From positions 1 through 45,123 of the forward strand of contig NZ_JAGSOH010000057.1 in NCBI RefSeq assembly GCF_018139625.1: 45,123 nucleotides of DNA, in the 5' to 3' direction. The translations under genes were made by a program, and so were the position numbers. Positions 26,322 to 34,575 of the stretch are shown here, in pieces. The notes beneath the pieces were generated by a model. The model was not told the origin of the DNA, did not search any database, and saw only the letters and a program-made list of their open reading frames with translations. This DNA is from Actinospica acidithermotolerans (GTDB taxonomy: Bacteria; Actinomycetota; Actinomycetes; Streptomycetales; Catenulisporaceae). Position 1 is the stretch's first letter; each line of letters begins with the position of its first letter.

Positions 26322-28640
26322 CTAGCTTCCGGTAGCCACGTACAGGTACGAGAGCGCCGAATTGAGCTGCACGGTCAGCGCCGCCGGGATCGTCCCCTCG
26401 GTCTTGCCGCTCTGGATGGTGTTGCTCAGCTGCTCCCATTCGCTGTGATACGTCGACCCGGACGCCACGGCATTCTGCACGTCGGCGATCTCGCCGAGCA
26501 ACGTGGTGGCGATCGTAGTGCTGATCAGGCCACTGCTTTCCGCGCCCTGCACGATCTGCGTCAGCTGAGTCACCGCACCCGCAGTGGACGTAGGCAGCGG
26601 CAGCGCCGCATTCTCATTCCACGTCGCTGTCCCGGATGCAGCAGCCGATGCGCTCGCACTCGCACCGGCACCTGCACCGGCGCCGGACGTCGACGCCGAC
26701 TTCGACGCCGCAGTCGACGCCGCAGCCGCAGCCGCAACAGCCCCGGCGGACGCACTAGCCGTAGGCGCACACGCCGCGCTGCCCGACGAGGCAGCCCCCA
26801 GCGCAATACCCGACTTACTGTTCCCGGAGCCAACCGACGAGCCCTGATTGCCCGACGACCCGAACGCGTAACCCGACCCCATGCCGATCGCCAGCAACGC
26901 CACGCCACACGCCACCAGCACCCCGGTGCCAAGCCGAGGCCGCTGCCGCCCCGCCGCCGCAGCCGCAGAAACAGCGCCCCCCGCAAGCAGAACAGCCTCC
27001 GCCTCAGCCGCCACGGACTCGGACTCGGACGCGGACACAAGCCCCGAAGACGCCGCAGCACCCGAAGAAGCCGCACCCGCCGAAGCACCCGAGGCGGCAG
27101 AGCCCCCAGTCAGCCCGCCAGCCTCCGCACCAGCCCCCGCCGCACCGCGAGACTCCGCACCAGAACCGCCAGCAGCACCTTCGGCACCCGCACCGCCGGT
27201 TGTAGCCTCGGCGGCTCCGGCACCGGCCGCAACTGCTCCGCCAGCCACACCCTCGGATGCGAACGAAGCGGTTTCCATCTCCGCACCAGCCGCGACCACG
27301 GCCGCCGCGACTCCGGCGCCCGCAATCACGCCCAAAGCGCCCGCGCCAGCAGCACCCGCACTCTCACCAGCAGCGCCAGCACTTTCAGCAGCAGCACCAG
27401 CGCCCGCGCCTGCTTCGGCCGCTCCCGCTCCGCCCGCGCCTGCGCCAGCCGCGCCTGCTCCGGCCGCGCTAGCGCCCGCAGCTCCAACGCCGTCCGCTCC
27501 GGCACCTGCGGCGTTCATGTCGTTCATGTCCGCGCCCGCGCCCGCGCCCGCGCCTTCGCCCGCGCCTGCGCCGTCCGCAGCCAGCTCATCGACGACAGCG
27601 TCGGCCACAAGTCCAGCGGCCAGTGCGCCTGCCACGACCTCGGCTGCCACGACACCCGCCTCCGCCGCCGCCACTGCTGCCGTAGCCGCCACCGGGCGCT
27701 TCTTCGGCGAGTAGACGACCAGGGCCGGGGCACCGGCCAGGCCGCGAGCGGCCTCCGTCGCCGCCGCGCGGAAGGCGGCGAGCGTGGGGCGGTCCGCTGC
27801 GCGCTCGGCCAGGGCGCCGAGCAGGAGGGTCAGCAGCGCGGAGTCTTCCGCCTCTGCCAGCAGGATCCGGACATGCTCGCGGCTGCGCTCGCGCCAGACC
27901 GCCAGCAGTTCCGCGGTGCTCGCGGCGCCGGCCGCCTCGATGGCCTCCTTGTGGTAGGAGTCGAGGTTCGCCAGGCCGACCAGCGACGCGTACAGCAGCC
28001 AGCCGAGGGCGAAGACGTCCGCCGCCTCGTTGGCGCCGCCGCCGGCGATCCGCTCGGGGGCGAAGAAGCCGGTGACCTGCTCGGCGACCTCGACCTGCTC
28101 GTCGTCGGCGGTGGCGAGTCCGGCGACCATGTCCACCAGGCACGCCCGCTTACGCAGGTTCCAGGCCGAGGCCGCGCTGATCCAGCCGTGGCTGTAGCCG
28201 GCCTCCAGCGCCTCCTCCAACGCCGCGGCGAGCAGCGCGACGAGGCTCAGCGCCTCCGCGGGCGCCAGCGGACGGCGGACGATGCGGCCGGTCAGCGGCT
28301 TGCCGAGGGCGGGCGCCTGCACGGCGAACTCGACCACGACCTCCACGTGCGTGGCCGCGCGGCCAACGGCTCCCGAGGCACCGAGCGTGCGCGAGTCGAG
28401 GATCAGCCGCACCTCGCCCTCGTCGAGGACCTGCGGCGTCGCAATGGCTTTCCATGCGCGCATCTCCTCGGCGATGCGGCCGAGGCCCGGTTTGTCGGAG
28501 AAGCAGACCCAGACCTCGGAGCCGGTCTCCTGGTCGACGCCGCCCCAGAACTCGCCGGCGCCCAGGTCTTCGTGTCTGCGGACGAGGCGGTATCGCTCCG
28601 CGAGGACCATGCCCTCTGATATGCCGATCACGGGCCGCAT
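26322..28640 (-). CDS. Membrane protein with degenerate Ser/Thr kinase domain (pseudokinase)
   Basis: A 772-residue protein laid out like PknB but catalytically dead. Residues about 10-300 follow a kinase fold: RYRLVRR start, HGWISAASAWNL where HRDxxxxN should be, VDMVAG in place of DFG, and the better-kept FFAPERI (192-198) with DVFALGWLLY (208-217). The N-lobe Lys and catalytic Asp are not found. A roughly 250-residue Ala/Gly/Glu-rich linker follows, then one membrane helix (about 571-593), a Ser/Ala-rich stalk and a C-terminal helical domain of about 95 residues outside the cell. Probable role: scaffold or sensor. The start ATG 28640 has a well-placed leaderless promoter and no Shine-Dalgarno; ATG 28610 is an alternative. 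Confidence 0.78.
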   Translation of the reverse strand: MRPVIGISEGMVLAERYRLVRRHEDLGAGEFWGGVDQETGSEVWVCFSDKPGLGRIAEEMRAWKAIATPQVLDEGEVRLILDSRTLGASGAVGRAATHVEVVVEFAVQAPALGKPLTGRIVRRPLAPAEALSLVALLAAALEEALEAGYSHGWISAASAWNLRKRACLVDMVAGLATADDEQVEVAEQVTGFFAPERIAGGGANEAADVFALGWLLYASLVGLANLDSYHKEAIEAAGAASTAELLAVWRERSREHVRILLAEAEDSALLTLLLGALAERAADRPTLAAFRAAATEAARGLAGAPALVVYSPKKRPVAATAAVAAAEAGVVAAEVVAGALAAGLVADAVVDELAADGAGAGEGAGAGAGADMNDMNAAGAGADGVGAAGASAAGAGAAGAGAGGAGAAEAGAGAGAAAESAGAAGESAGAAGAGALGVIAGAGVAAAVVAAGAEMETASFASEGVAGGAVAAGAGAAEATTGGAGAEGAAGGSGAESRGAAGAGAEAGGLTGGSAASGASAGAASSGAAASSGLVSASESESVAAEAEAVLLAGGAVSAAAAAGRQRPRLGTGVLVACGVALLAIGMGSGYAFGSSGNQGSSVGSGNSKSGIALGAASSGSAACAPTASASAGAVAAAAAASTAASKSASTSGAGAGAGASASASAAASGTATWNENAALPLPTSTAGAVTQLTQIVQGAESSGLISTTIATTLLGEIADVQNAVASGSTYHSEWEQLSNTIQSGKTEGTIPAALTVQLNSALSYLYVATGS

Positions 28641-28646
28641 TCTGCA

Positions 28647-28676
28647 CGTATAGAAGGCCTATGGCAAAGCGGGCAA
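28647..28676 (-). promoter_or_regulatory. Promoter of the pseudokinase gene, leaderless
   Basis: On the reverse strand TTGCCC (28671-28676), 18 bases, TATACG (28647-28652), ending six bases before the ATG at 28640. Confidence 0.6.
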
Positions 28677-28847
28677 GGGTCCGAATGGTAGGTCACGAAT
28701 TACATCCGCGTGAACTGGATCATCAGCCGATGAGTATGACCCTGAAAGTCCTGATTCGATCTACCGGCAATCCGCTGACTCCGCGAGCGCCGCTATTCGC
28801 GCGTGACGCGTCTCACGCGGCTGGCATGCGATCATGCGCGACCGGCG
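28677..28847. other. Intergenic, comparatively AT-rich, no gene seen
   Basis: Upstream DNA of the pseudokinase promoter, lower in GC than its surroundings. It contains short inverted motifs around GCATGCGATCATGC (28824-28837). No conserved coding pattern on either strand. Confidence 0.4.
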
Positions 28848-28964
28848 ATGCCGCTCTTCGACACCCCCGAGGACTCGGCCGCCCATGTGCGGTGTACCGA
28901 ATGCGGATTCCCGCATTACCTGAATCCGATGACAGCATGCGGCGGCCTGGACCGAAGCGGCTGA
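28848..28964 (+). CDS. Possible 38-residue Cys-containing small protein
   Basis: A short frame, MPLFDTPEDSAAHVRCTECG then FPHYLNPMTACGGLDRSG, with three Cys in a C-x2-C...C order that could bind a metal. Third codon positions are mostly G or C, as in real genes here. No ribosome-binding site is clear. Not recognised; could be a zinc-ribbon-like small protein or chance. Confidence 0.35.
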   Translation: MPLFDTPEDSAAHVRCTECGFPHYLNPMTACGGLDRSG

Positions 28965-29008
28965 GAGTCTCGTCCCCACCAGGCGCGATTTCACATCCTG
29001 ACGGCGAT

Positions 29009-29038
29009 CCGGCCCGGCGCGAGGGGCGGCCGGGCCGG
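29009..29038 (-). terminator. Hairpin after the Gln-rich protein gene
   Basis: CCGGCCCGG / CCGGGCCGG, a 9-bp perfect stem with a 12-base loop, 23 bases beyond the stop at 29061. Confidence 0.65.
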
Positions 29039-29060
29039 AGGTGCGTCATCTGGCGCGGCG

Positions 29061-29423
29061 TCAGAAGTTCTGCAGGCCCGACTGGTCGTAGGCGCCGCCC
29101 TGCTGCTGGCTCGGGTCGCCGTAGCCGCCCTGGCCCTGGCCGCCCTGCTGCGACTGGTCGTCGAACTGGGCAGTCTGCTGACCGAGATCCGAGCCGGGCT
29201 GGTATCCCTGGAAGCCGGGCTGGTTCTGGTTGTCGAGGTGCTGGTCGTAGCCGCCGTTCTGCAGCTGCTGCGGGTCGACCCCCATCTGCTGGAGCACGTC
29301 GGCGTGCTGCCGCGGGTCGACCTGGCCGCCGCCGAGGTTCGACAGCTGCTGGGCAGCCTGCTGGTGGTCGCCGCCGAGCTGGCCGACGAGGTTGGCGATC
29401 TGATGCGGGTCGAAACCGACCAT
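29061..29423 (-). CDS. Gln/Gly-rich small protein, function unknown
   Basis: A 120-residue protein without signal peptide or membrane helix. The first half could form short helices (FDPHQIANLVGQLGGDHQQA, then HADVLQQMGVDPQQLQ). The second half is disordered and rich in Gln, Gly, Asp and Tyr. AAGGAG lies seven bases before the ATG, and a hairpin follows the stop, so this is a real expression unit. Low-complexity sequences like this can drive condensation or act as envelope-associated filler, but I do not recognise a family. Confidence 0.65.
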   Translation of the reverse strand: MVGFDPHQIANLVGQLGGDHQQAAQQLSNLGGGQVDPRQHADVLQQMGVDPQQLQNGGYDQHLDNQNQPGFQGYQPGSDLGQQTAQFDDQSQQGGQGQGGYGDPSQQQGGAYDQSGLQNF

Positions 29424-29622
29424 CAGGGGTCTCCTTCAGTACGAAATCGGAAGAAATTACGTGATTTCCACCCAAACACCGCAGCTCGCGGACCGCAAAG
29501 GCGACGCGCGGGCGCATCCTCGCGGGCGGCGCCGTCGGGTCCGCGCCTTACACGCAGGGTGACCTGGAACGGGTCGGCAAACGGGGGGATTCGGGAATCG
29601 GCGTCCGCGAATCACCCACGCA

Positions 29623-29654
29623 GACCAGTGGACCAGCGGACCAGCGGACCAGCG
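29623..29654. repeat. Four 8-bp units (GACCAGYG)
   Basis: GACCAGTG followed by three copies of GACCAGCG without gaps. Confidence 0.85.
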
Positions 29655-29750
29655 GACTCCGCGCCGCAAACCGTGAAGGTGACGGCAGGGACGACGCACT
29701 CAAGCGCCGGACGACAGCGCCCAACCGCGGGGGGACGACACGCAGTGCAC

Positions 29751-29846
29751 GACGGCCAGCGAAGGGCGGCGCTCGACGGCCAGCGGAGGACAGTGCTCGA
29801 CGGCCAGCGAAGGGCAGCGCTCGACGGCCAGCGGAGGACAGTACTC
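29751..29846. repeat. Four 24-bp tandem units
   Basis: Each unit starts GACGGCCAGCG. Units alternate between GAAGGGC and GAGGACA types (1 and 3 alike, 2 and 4 alike), so the true ancestral unit may be 48 bp duplicated once. A partial fifth unit starts at 29847. Confidence 0.9.
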
Positions 29847-29869
29847 GACGGCGGGCGGTGGCGAGAGTC

Positions 29870-30063
29870 AGGCGACGGCTTCGCGCATCGGCGACCGAGA
29901 CACAGCAGGCTACGGCGGGACAAGGCAGGCGGAGGCGACTGGCAATACGGCTGGCAGAGGACCGCCAGGCGACGTCTTCGCGCATCGGCGACCGAGACAC
30001 GTCAGGCGACGGCGGTACATGGCACGCGGAGGCGACTGGCAACACGGCCGGCAGAGGCGACTG
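29870..30063. repeat. 97-bp tandem duplication
   Basis: The copies start at 29870 and 29967 and share long identical blocks, including CTTCGCGCATCGGCGACCG and GCGGAGGCGACTGGCAA, with scattered substitutions in between. Confidence 0.85.
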
Positions 30064-30121
30064 GGACATGGCTTGCCGAGGCGGCCGGGACGGCGGCGGG
30101 CTTGGGAGTCGACGTTGGGTG

Positions 30122-31168
30122 TCAGCTGCCGGCAGTTGGGACGCGTGTGCCGATGGAGGTGATCATCAGGTCGACGGCGAGCTCGAAGTTCTCCGGGCGG
30201 TCGAGGGAGGGGATGTGGTCGATGAGGGCGGCGAGGTTCGGGTACTGATCGTGCGGAAGCGAGCGGTAGTCGACTTCCCAGGAGCGCAGGTCGGCCTCGC
30301 GCTTGGGGGCGTCGAGGGCAAGCAGCGCCGCGTCCATGCTGGCGTAGGCGAGCACGAAGTCGGCGAAGACGCGGTAGCAGCGGGCGGCCTCGGGGTCGGG
30401 CAGGCCGGCGCGGCGCATGCAGCCGAGGATGTACTCGACGACCGCGAATTCGTGACGGCGGCGGGCCGTGCGGGCGGCGACCAGTTGGCCGACGTGCGGA
30501 TGCGCCAGGAACGCGGCGTGGATCCGGCGTGCGATGAAGCGCAGGTCCTCGGCCCAGTCGTCGGTCGTCGGCAGGCCGTCGGAGGTGGCGTCGGCGTGCA
30601 GTTCGTCGGTCAGGGCGAGCAGCAGTTCGTCCTTGTCGCGGAAGTGCCGGTAGATCGCGGTCGGGTGCGCGCCGAGCTCGCGCCCGATCCGTTCGAAGGT
30701 CAGCGCCTCGATGCCGTCCCGGTCACACACCTTCATCGCGGCCTCGGCGATCACCTGCTGGTTCAGGCTGCCCCGCGCCCGCCGCGCCTTCGGTTCCGCC
30801 TTCGACTGCACCCTGGCCTCTGCTTTCGACTGCACCCTGGCCTCCGCATTCGGCCGCGTTTCAGGCTCCGCCTTCGATTGCACGTTCGCCTCCGCATTCG
30901 GCCGCGTTTCAGGCTCCGCCTTCGACTGCACGTTCGCCTCCGCACTCGGCCGCGTTTCAGGCTCCGCCTTCGATTGCGCGTTCGCCTCCGCACTCGGCCG
31001 CGCTTCAGGCTCCGCTTTCGACTGCACGTTCGCCTCCGCATTCGGCCGCGTTTCGGGCTCCGCGTCCCGCCGCGCCTTGGATTCTCGAGCATCCGGCCGC
31101 GCCGTGGTCTCCCCCTTCGACCGCGCCTTCGGTTCCGTTTCGGGCTGCGCCTTGGCCTTGGCTGTCAT
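30122..31168 (-). CDS. TetR-family repressor with repeat-built N-terminal extension
   Basis: A 348-residue protein. Residues about 140-185 are the TetR helix-turn-helix (GSLNQQVIAEAAMKVCDRDG, LTFERIGRELGAHPTAIYRH). The ligand and dimer domain follows to the end. Ahead of it stands a charged tail of about 130 residues with five copies of a 16-residue unit such as AEPETRPNAEANVQSK, lacking hydrophobics. Such an extension is abnormal for TetR proteins, which usually begin within 20 residues of the helix-turn-helix. ATG 31168 follows GGAAGGA. It is divergent from the NCS1 permease, with a dyad at 31311 as likely operator; the inducer is presumably the permease substrate. Confidence 0.85.
   Translation of the reverse strand: MTAKAKAQPETEPKARSKGETTARPDARESKARRDAEPETRPNAEANVQSKAEPEARPSAEANAQSKAEPETRPSAEANVQSKAEPETRPNAEANVQSKAEPETRPNAEARVQSKAEARVQSKAEPKARRARGSLNQQVIAEAAMKVCDRDGIEALTFERIGRELGAHPTAIYRHFRDKDELLLALTDELHADATSDGLPTTDDWAEDLRFIARRIHAAFLAHPHVGQLVAARTARRRHEFAVVEYILGCMRRAGLPDPEAARCYRVFADFVLAYASMDAALLALDAPKREADLRSWEVDYRSLPHDQYPNLAALIDHIPSLDRPENFELAVDLMITSIGTRVPTAGS
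30840..31063. repeat. 48-bp in-frame minisatellite inside the TetR gene
   Basis: Units start at 30840, 30888, 30936, 30984 and 31032, each beginning GCCTCCGCA. The last is partial and diverges after 31063. Each encodes 16 residues of the N-terminal tail. A shorter 24-bp variant lies at about 30816-30839. Confidence 0.92.
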
Positions 31169-31310
31169 CGTCCCGCGTCCTTCCCGCCGTCCCCGGATCC
31201 GCACCGGGATGCTACCTGTCTCGCCCCGGGCCGGCCCGGGCGCACGCCTCAGTCGCCGTCCCGGTCGGCCCGCTGGGGGAGCGTCGTACCTCGTCATCCT
31301 CCCGAAACAT

Positions 31311-31333
31311 GATAGTCACGCCTATTGACTATC
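31311..31333. promoter_or_regulatory. Perfect dyad operator between tetR and the permease operon
   Basis: GATAGTCA (31311-31318) and TGACTATC (31326-31333) are exact inverted repeats separated by 7 bases. Position and size fit a TetR dimer site controlling the permease operon and the regulator itself. The surroundings are locally AT-rich, consistent with a promoter. Confidence 0.7.
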
Positions 31334-31410
31334 TCCTTGATTATCTACAGACTGACGGCTCGAACCGCTGCTCGTGCCCCGCCCCTGCTCCCCGCTCCCG
31401 GAGGCGCCCC

Positions 31411-32868
31411 ATGGCCAGCACCATCGGTACAGAGACCGAATCGCCCGCTCCCCCGAGCGCCGCGTCGGTCGAGGTCCGGTCCATCGACTACGTGCCGCAG
31501 AACGAACGGCACGGCACGACGCGGCACCTTGGCGCCGTCTGGTTCGTGAGCAACATCAACCTCACCGCGATGGCCACCGGCGTCACCGCGCTGAGCATCG
31601 GCGCCGGGCTGATGTGGACGATCATCGCGACCGTCGTCGGCTCGCTGTTCGGCTCGTTCTTCATGGCCTTCCACTCGGCGCAGGGCCCGCAGCTCGGCCT
31701 GCCGCAGCTGGTGCAGTCCCGGCCGCAGTTCGGCTACCTCGGCGCGGCGCTGACAGTGTGGGTCTTCGCCCTGGTCAACTACGTGGCCTATAACACCTCC
31801 GACGCGCTGCTCAGCGGCGACGCGATGCACACGCTGTTCGGGCTCGACACGAACGCCGGGTACTTCGTCGCCGCCATGATCGCCGCGATGATCTCGCTGT
31901 TCGGCTACCGGTGGATCCACACCGTCAGCCGCTGGCTGACCTGGCCGCTCGTCGTCGTCATGGTCGTGCTGACCGTCGCGGCGCTCTCGAACGCTACGCT
32001 GCCCTCCGGCGCTTTCTCGCTCGGCGCGTTCCACGCCGGACCGGTGATGACCGTGTTCGTCATCGTCGCCGGCTTCCAGCTCGGCTGGGCGCCCTATGTC
32101 TCGGACTACTCGCGGTATCTGCCCGCGAAGGTCGGCGTGCGCTCGACGTTCTGGTGGACGTATCTGCCCAGCGGCTTGTCGGCGATCTGGGTGTTCGTGA
32201 TCGGCGCCGTCGCCTCCGCGGCCTACCCGACGGCGACTCCGGTGGACGCCTTCAAGAAGGCCGCCGACAGCCTGTTCGGCGGACTCGGCGCGATCGTCGT
32301 GTTCTCGCTGCTGGTGGGGCTGCTCGCCGTGATGGCCATCAACCAGTACGGCGGCATGATGTCGATGATCTCGATCAAGGACTCGGTCTCCCCGGTCAGT
32401 CCGACCCGGCGGATCAGGGCGGTCTGCATCGCCATCATGTTCCTGCTGGTCTGGGGCGTGGCCCAATTCGTCGGCATCGACCGGTTCAACTCGTTCTACG
32501 GAAACGTGCTGATCTTCCTGACGTACATCTTCACGCCGTGGACCGCGATCAACCTGGTCGACTACTTCTGGGTGCGCCGCGGCCTGTACTCGGTCAAGGA
32601 GATCTTCAACCCGCGCGGCATGTACGGGCGCTGGGGCTGGCGCGGTAACGTCGCCTACCTGGTCAGCATGCTGGTGATGCTGCCGTTCATGGTCACGACG
32701 CCGTACACGGGCTTCCTGGCCGCGCGGCTGTCCGACGTGGACTACTCGATGTTCATCGGCCTGCCGGTCGCGGGCCTGCTCTACCTGTACTTCTGCCGCA
32801 GCCTGGACCTCCCGGCGGAGCGGCGGATCGTGGAAGAAGAGGGAATTCTCACCGATGCGCACAGCTGA
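31411..32868 (+). CDS. NCS1-family nucleobase/hydantoin-type permease
   Basis: A 485-residue transporter with about twelve hydrophobic helices. Family marks are the early WFVSNINLTAMATGVTALSI, the conserved helix NYVAYNTSDALLSG, GWAPYVSDYSRYLP, and INLVDYFWVRRGLYSV near the end. NCS1 permeases import purines, pyrimidines, hydantoins, allantoin or thiamine-like compounds with H+ or Na+. The substrate here is probably cleaved by the amidohydrolase encoded next, whose start overlaps this gene by 14 bases. ATG 31411 follows GGAGG. Probably repressed by the divergent TetR protein. Confidence 0.9.
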   Translation: MASTIGTETESPAPPSAASVEVRSIDYVPQNERHGTTRHLGAVWFVSNINLTAMATGVTALSIGAGLMWTIIATVVGSLFGSFFMAFHSAQGPQLGLPQLVQSRPQFGYLGAALTVWVFALVNYVAYNTSDALLSGDAMHTLFGLDTNAGYFVAAMIAAMISLFGYRWIHTVSRWLTWPLVVVMVVLTVAALSNATLPSGAFSLGAFHAGPVMTVFVIVAGFQLGWAPYVSDYSRYLPAKVGVRSTFWWTYLPSGLSAIWVFVIGAVASAAYPTATPVDAFKKAADSLFGGLGAIVVFSLLVGLLAVMAINQYGGMMSMISIKDSVSPVSPTRRIRAVCIAIMFLLVWGVAQFVGIDRFNSFYGNVLIFLTYIFTPWTAINLVDYFWVRRGLYSVKEIFNPRGMYGRWGWRGNVAYLVSMLVMLPFMVTTPYTGFLAARLSDVDYSMFIGLPVAGLLYLYFCRSLDLPAERRIVEEEGILTDAHS

Positions 32869-34567
32869 GTACGCAGATCTGCTGCTGACCGGCGCCCGGG
32901 TCCGCTCGGGTGCCGGGAGGTGGTCCGAGGCGGTCGCGGTGCGCGGCGGCCGGATCGCCGCGGTCGGCACCCGGGCCGAGCTCGCGGCGCTGGCCGGGCC
33001 GCGCACCCGGGTCGTGGACGCGGGCGGCCACGGCCTGGTCGTGCCGGGCTTCCAGGACGCGCACGTCCACGCGCCGTTCGCCGGGCGCAACCGGCTGCGG
33101 CTGTGGCTCAACGACCTGGCGGGCCGTCAGGCGTACCTGGACGCGATCGCCGAGTACGCGCGCACGCACCCGGACGAGCCGTGGATCGTCGGCGGCGGTT
33201 GGGCGATGGAGTACTTCCCCGGCGGCACGCCGCGCAAGGAGGACCTCGACGCGATCGTGCCGGACCGGCCCGTCTTCCTGTTCAACCGCGACGTGCACGG
33301 CGCGTGGGTGAACTCCAAGACGCTGGAGATGGCCGGGATCACCGGCGAGACACCGGACCCCGCGGACGGCCGGATCGAGCGCGACCCGGCCACCGGCGAG
33401 GCGACCGGCACCGTGCACGAGGGCGTCGCCTACCGGATCAACGAGCACGTCGTACCGGAGCCGACCCGCGCCGAGTGGGAGGCGGCGATCCTGAACGCGC
33501 AGGAGTACCTGCACGGCCTCGGGATCACCGGGTGGCAGGACGCGTGGGTGACGCCGCAGACCCAGGCCGCGTACGAGACGCTCGCCGCGGACGGCCGGCT
33601 GACCGCCCGCGTGGCCGGCGCGCTCTGGTGGGAGCGCACCCGCGGCCTCGAGCAGATCGACGACCTGCGGGCCCGGCGCGAGCAGGCGCTGAAGGTACGG
33701 GCGCCGGGCCACGCGCTCGGCTCCGGCTTCCACCCGACGACGATCAAGATCATGACGGACGGCATCCTGGAGAACCACACCGGCGCGCTGTTCGAGCCCT
33801 ACTGCGACGGCTGCGGCGGGCACGGCGCCGACGACGCCGAGAGCTCCGAGTCGGGCCACGGGGCGGGCCGGGGCCTGACGTACGTCGAGCCGGAGCTGCT
33901 CGCCGCGGCGCTCGCCGAGCTGGACGCGGCCGGCTTCCAGGTCCACATGCACGCGATCGGCGACCGGGCCGTGCACAACGCGCTCAACGCGGTGGCCGCG
34001 GCCAAGGCGGTCAACGGCCCGAGCCGCAACCGGCACCACATCGCGCACGTCCAGGTCATCCGGCCGAGCGACATCGCGCGCTTCGCCGAACTGGACGTGA
34101 TCGCCAACTGCCAGGCCTACTGGGCCCAGCACGAGCCGCAGATGGACGAGCTGACCGTGCCGTTCCTCGGGCCGGAGCGGGCGGCGCAGCAGTACCCGTT
34201 CGCGAGCCTGCTCGCGGCGGGCACCCGGCTGGCGATGGGCAGCGACTGGGCCGTGACCACGGCGAACCCGCTGGAGCAGCTCGAGGTGGCGGTGACCCGG
34301 ATCGACCCGGAGCACCGCGACAACCCGTCGTTCCTGCCCCTGCAGCGGCTGACGATCGATCAGGCCTTCGACGCGTTCACGGCCGGCTCCGCATACGTGA
34401 ACCACGACGATCAGGGCGGCCGGATCGAGCCCGGCGCCCGGGCCGACCTCGTGCTGCTCGACACGGACGTGTTCGATCCGGAGTTCACCGCGAACGGCCG
34501 GGCGCCGATCGCCGACGCGAAGGTGAAATTGACGATCGCGGCGGGCGAAGTCGTCTATGAGGCTTAG
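32855..34567 (+). CDS. YtcJ-like metal-dependent amidohydrolase
   Basis: A 570-residue cytoplasmic amidohydrolase-superfamily enzyme. It opens with the small beta domain (ADLLLTGARV, VAVRGGRIAAVGTRAEL). The metal site begins VPGFQDAHVH. FHPTTIKIMTDGILENHTGA supplies the bridging Lys region. QVHMHAIGDRAVHNAL, HHIAHVQVI and AMGSDWAVTTANPLEQL give the later His/Asp ligands. YtcJ proteins hydrolyse C-N bonds of amides or N-formyl compounds. Partnered by a 14-base overlap with the permease, it likely degrades the imported compound. Confidence 0.88.
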   Translation: MRTAEYADLLLTGARVRSGAGRWSEAVAVRGGRIAAVGTRAELAALAGPRTRVVDAGGHGLVVPGFQDAHVHAPFAGRNRLRLWLNDLAGRQAYLDAIAEYARTHPDEPWIVGGGWAMEYFPGGTPRKEDLDAIVPDRPVFLFNRDVHGAWVNSKTLEMAGITGETPDPADGRIERDPATGEATGTVHEGVAYRINEHVVPEPTRAEWEAAILNAQEYLHGLGITGWQDAWVTPQTQAAYETLAADGRLTARVAGALWWERTRGLEQIDDLRARREQALKVRAPGHALGSGFHPTTIKIMTDGILENHTGALFEPYCDGCGGHGADDAESSESGHGAGRGLTYVEPELLAAALAELDAAGFQVHMHAIGDRAVHNALNAVAAAKAVNGPSRNRHHIAHVQVIRPSDIARFAELDVIANCQAYWAQHEPQMDELTVPFLGPERAAQQYPFASLLAAGTRLAMGSDWAVTTANPLEQLEVAVTRIDPEHRDNPSFLPLQRLTIDQAFDAFTAGSAYVNHDDQGGRIEPGARADLVLLDTDVFDPEFTANGRAPIADAKVKLTIAAGEVVYEA

Positions 34568-34575
34568 GAGCCGAG

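Larger units (their letters stand above)
29424..30121. other. Repeat-rich gap without a convincing gene
   Basis: About 700 bases holding three separate tandem arrays (29623, 29751, 29870). Open frames exist on both strands, but their Arg/Ala/Ser-rich translations have no domain and simply follow the repeats. The 24-bp and 8-bp units keep frames open by chance. Confidence 0.6.

Noticed and set aside
26445-28619. Long forward frames opposite the pseudokinase, including an Ala/Pro-rich one at 26881-27714
   Set aside because: They are products of the repetitive Ala/Gly codons on the reverse strand; no ribosome site or domain.
29548-30069. 173-codon reverse frame in the repeat-rich gap
   Set aside because: It is open only because the 24-bp unit keeps frame; the translation is Arg/Ser/Ala-rich, has no ribosome site and breaks at the 97-bp copies.
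29623-31063. Repeat cluster considered as a CRISPR array
   Set aside because: Units are contiguous with no variable spacers and differ in length; no cas genes nearby.
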